Source: Eleginops maclovinus
Lineage: Eukaryota > Chordata > Actinopteri > Perciformes > Eleginopidae
Direction of reading: 5' to 3'
DNA: 64,000 bases
Assembly: GCF_036324505.1 (NCBI RefSeq)
Contig: NC_086354.1
Location: 19,592,707 to 19,656,706, forward strand
A program made the translations under genes and the position numbers. A model generated the notes under the pieces. The model ran no database searches. It saw only the letters and a program-made list of their open reading frames with translations, and was not told the origin of the DNA. Positions within the stretch are counted from its first letter, which is position 1; each line of letters begins with the position of its first letter. Below, piece by piece: positions 61,451 to 64,000 of the stretch.

Positions 61451-62119
61451 TATATTTTCTATTTTAAAAGGAAACAAGCATCCGTTTTAATCGAGAACAG
61501 AGCACAATCATCAATGACTCTCTTGCTATTTGAAGTGAAAGTAAAATGTTCGATTGAGCTCACCTTGACTCTTTGATTTTCTCTTTTAAAGTGGAATGTT
61601 TTTGGTGTTCTTGTTCCTTAAATGTAAGAGTTTTCCTCTCACACTGACACTACTTGAACGGGGAATGAAGTTGACTGAAATGTTACTTGTATACAGTTGA
61701 ACAGAGGGGATGATTGCAGTCTATTGGGCAGTGATCACTGGGGAACAAGAACACTAAAACGGTCTCAGCTTCAATCCTTTTGAGCATCAAGTAGTTATGG
61801 GTAATTGCACATCCAGGAGAAACAGGGCATCATGGGCATCCCATTTGTCCTACCTGTGAAATATATGTCCAGTATTCCATGGTTTCTGAAAAGCTATTTT
61901 CTCAATCAGTATGTTATAATGAGGAACGGGGCGCCACATACAAACAATATTTTCCACCCATGTTAGAACAGAGCGGTTATTTCACGTTGTAGATTTCTGT
62001 GTTTTTTTCACACTGGTTTGATGTGGACGTGGCTGTGTTAGAAATATTAAGCTCTCTTTTTGACTCTCTATTACCATAAATCCTTTCCTTCACTTGTGAA
62101 CACTATAATGAGTAAACTA
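61451..62119. other. non-coding stretch, no gene seen
   Basis: No features recognised. Confidence 0.5.
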
Positions 62120-62538
62120 TACACTGCCCGGCCAAAAAAAAAGGTCACAAGCCTGTGGGGGGGCAGTGCTAGGATCTAGGGTTGCTGCAGTTGGTCTGGT
62201 CTGGGTTCAGCAATGTGCCCAAAGAATGAGGTCAGCTGACTCCCTGAATATACTGAATGACCAGGTTATTCCATCAATGGATTTTTTCTTCCCTGATGGC
62301 ACGGGCATGTTCCAAAATGACATTGCCAGGATCCATCGGGCTCATATTGTGAAAGAGTGGTTCAGGGAGCATGAGACATCATTTTCACACATGGATTGGC
62401 CACCACAGAGTCCAGACCTGAACCCGATTGAGAATCTTCGGGATGTGCTGGAGAAGACTTTGCGCAGTGGTCCGAATCTCCCGTCATCAATACAAGATCA
62501 AAAGAAAATTAATGCAACACAGAATATAATGTTGTGAC
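62120..62538 (+). mobile_element. Tc1-like DNA transposon, internally deleted and right-truncated
   Basis: Begins TACACTGCCCGGCC (62120-62133) after a TA, with an A-rich run and GGTCACAAGCCTG, then a G7 tract and directly GATCTAGGGTTGCTGCAG. This is the same junction as the 12-kb copy read on its minus strand. Similarity continues through the transposase C-terminus and stops near GTTGTGAC (about 62538). The last roughly 90 bp, including the right inverted repeat, are missing, and a short AAAAG replaces CTTGGCTA of the other copy. It lies in opposite orientation to that copy, about 50 kb away. Confidence 0.9.
62166..62537 (+). pseudogene. Tc1-like transposase C-terminal fragment, open but partial
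   Basis: Open for about 123 codons with no true ATG at the family start. Blocks in order: [10 protein letters not shown] (diverged from the GCCSWSGL block), [32 protein letters not shown] (second catalytic Asp kept), [37 protein letters not shown] (third acid Glu kept), [14 protein letters not shown], then a rearranged tail. The DNA-binding domain and first catalytic Asp are deleted, so it cannot be an active transposase. Better preserved than the 12-kb copy. Confidence 0.85.
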
Positions 62539-64000
62539 ATAATACATAATAAAGTCCATGTGATCAATCAAAGTGCTTACACTGTTTAATAAAGTGATGT
62601 GTACAAACTTTAGAGGAAGATGAGAGTTGAGGAAATGTATTTGCCTTAAGAATTATTTATAAAAAAGGATGGCAGCTGCAGAGGAGATGTATATGGAATT
62701 AAGGAAAACTCCCATGGTAACATGTTGTTTTTACATTTTGTTTATGCTTAGTCAAGAAACAACAATTTTGAGCCATCTGTGCAACCCCCATTTATATTTT
62801 GCAATAAGTCACATAAGAAGCATTCTTAGGAATACTGTAACTCAATGTTCTCTAATCTGCATCAGCTATGAAATGTTCCATGATCAGATCTGTATTTTCC
62901 AGGTTCCAAAAAGACCAGAAAAGGGAGAGAAAAGTAATATTTCTAGATTCTATGGGGTCAGTGTTCATAGTAAACAATATTCTGCTCGAGAATAACTTTC
63001 AAACACCTCTGCTGTGAACCAGGTGCAGGTTTGTTTTTCCAATCCCATCATAAAAAGGATGGCCATATTTGTATTTGACGACAGCTTGCCTTCTGCCACT
63101 GCTGCTTGGCAAGGGCCACAGCCGCCTCAGCCCTCAGTGTGTGTGAGAATAGCTGGCAACAACAGTCAAGAGTCAGAAAAGGCACTTGAAAATTAGACGC
63201 TCAAGTAGCAGGTAAAGGTAAAACAGTTGCACTGTGAAGTGAAGGATCAGAGTGGTGTTGAACCACCTCATGTAAAGAAAAGAAAGAAAGCCATTTTGAA
63301 ATGGATTCTTTATAAAAACATGTAGGAGAAGTCCTGAGAGCCCTCTGAGGGCTTGAAGTGTTGCAATCCACAGAGATATAATATATCAAAATGAAAATAC
63401 TATTTACATCCAGGCACACTTATAAATACAAACACTGCTTCACATAAAACTTTAAGTGTGTGTAAGGTGAAGAACACACATAAAAACACACACTTGAGAA
63501 GTGCCAGTCCCCGTTAATCATATTTACATCAACACAGTGATTCTCTGTAATGTAAGCGGCTGATATGCTGCACTTTGGCTGCAGAGAGAGCATAACTATG
63601 CTTAGCATCCTGACACTATCTTTGAGAGCTATGTCTGCTATAACTGTGTCACAGTCTCACACACAAATGCAAGAGACTTACAGACTTTTCCAACTATATA
63701 GAAATACACTAAATAACAGCTAAGTGCATTTGAACTAAAAGTCCTATTCCTTTTTCCCTAGAGACCCTCTTATGTGCCTGGCAATTCAAGCATGTATAAC
63801 AATTTAATGGACTTGAAGTAGAAGCGCAAAACGTAGGCAGCTGAACATCTCAGCAAAACTATTTCAAAAGTTTAAAAAGGTAAAATACTATGAATATAAC
63901 TTTGGGAGAGTGAACCAAAGCCATTAAGTTTCAAATTCTGCTGGCTTAACATATCATGTTGGTTGAAGCTAGATGTTGACCTTTGTATTAGTTTCAGGTT
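62539..64000. other. non-coding stretch, no gene seen
   Basis: Frames at 62669-62995 and later are not protein-like. No transposon ends or RNA genes recognised up to the window edge. Confidence 0.5.

Noticed and set aside
61142..61477. 111-codon minus-strand frame
   Set aside because: Lies over TAAT-rich, enhancer-like DNA. The peptide has no recognisable motif.

Overview
This window reads as nuclear DNA of a ray-finned fish, probably a percomorph, although the species cannot be named from the sequence. It is AT-rich and non-coding, with long dinucleotide microsatellites. It also carries several repeat classes typical of teleosts: an L2-type LINE tail, Tc1-like elements, a palindromic Tc1 MITE whose ends resemble Passport-type elements, a TTAA-flanked piggyBac-like element and other non-autonomous DNA transposons. 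I found no convincing exon of a host protein-coding gene, no tRNA or rRNA, no CRISPR array and no bacterial features. Either a gene desert or the inside of a very large intron would fit. The open frames present are short, often lack an ATG, and overlap on both strands, so almost all look like chance.

Layout. 0-7.8 kb is unique non-coding DNA with a PBX-MEIS plus NFI site pair near 2.65 kb. 7.8-9.05 kb holds a 351-bp alternating purine/pyrimidine microsatellite followed by an L2-like LINE 3' end. 10.6-13.5 kb has a CA repeat, a G21-(GA)n tract, a complete but internally deleted Tc1-like element (12,096-12,630) and a degraded LINE reverse-transcriptase tail. 13.5-30.7 kb is mostly unique. It has one odd minus-strand open frame (about 19.26-19.51 kb), a perfect short hairpin (23.2 kb), a possible Tc1 relic (24.1-24.6 kb) and an unexplained 160-codon frame (25.6-26.1 kb). 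30.7-42.1 kb contains four decayed interspersed repeats and a CTCF-like site. 45.0-45.3 kb is a palindromic MITE with intact ends. 48.87-49.64 kb is a non-autonomous DNA transposon carrying a promoter-like module (CRE repeats, E-box, TATA). 51.5-52.05 kb is a decayed hAT-like element. 56.15-57.48 kb is the piggyBac-like element. 62.12-62.54 kb is a second Tc1-like copy with the same internal deletion as the 12-kb copy.

Between the repeats are stretches rich in homeodomain (TAATTA), POU octamer (ATGCAAAT), PBX-MEIS, FOX and GATA-type motifs. They look like conserved non-coding enhancers of a developmental gene. I could not test conservation, so these are listed as low-confidence candidates. 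There is no operon or pathway to describe. The biology visible here is transposon history plus a probable distal regulatory landscape. Boundaries of decayed repeats are approximate, and family names are by recall, not by search.
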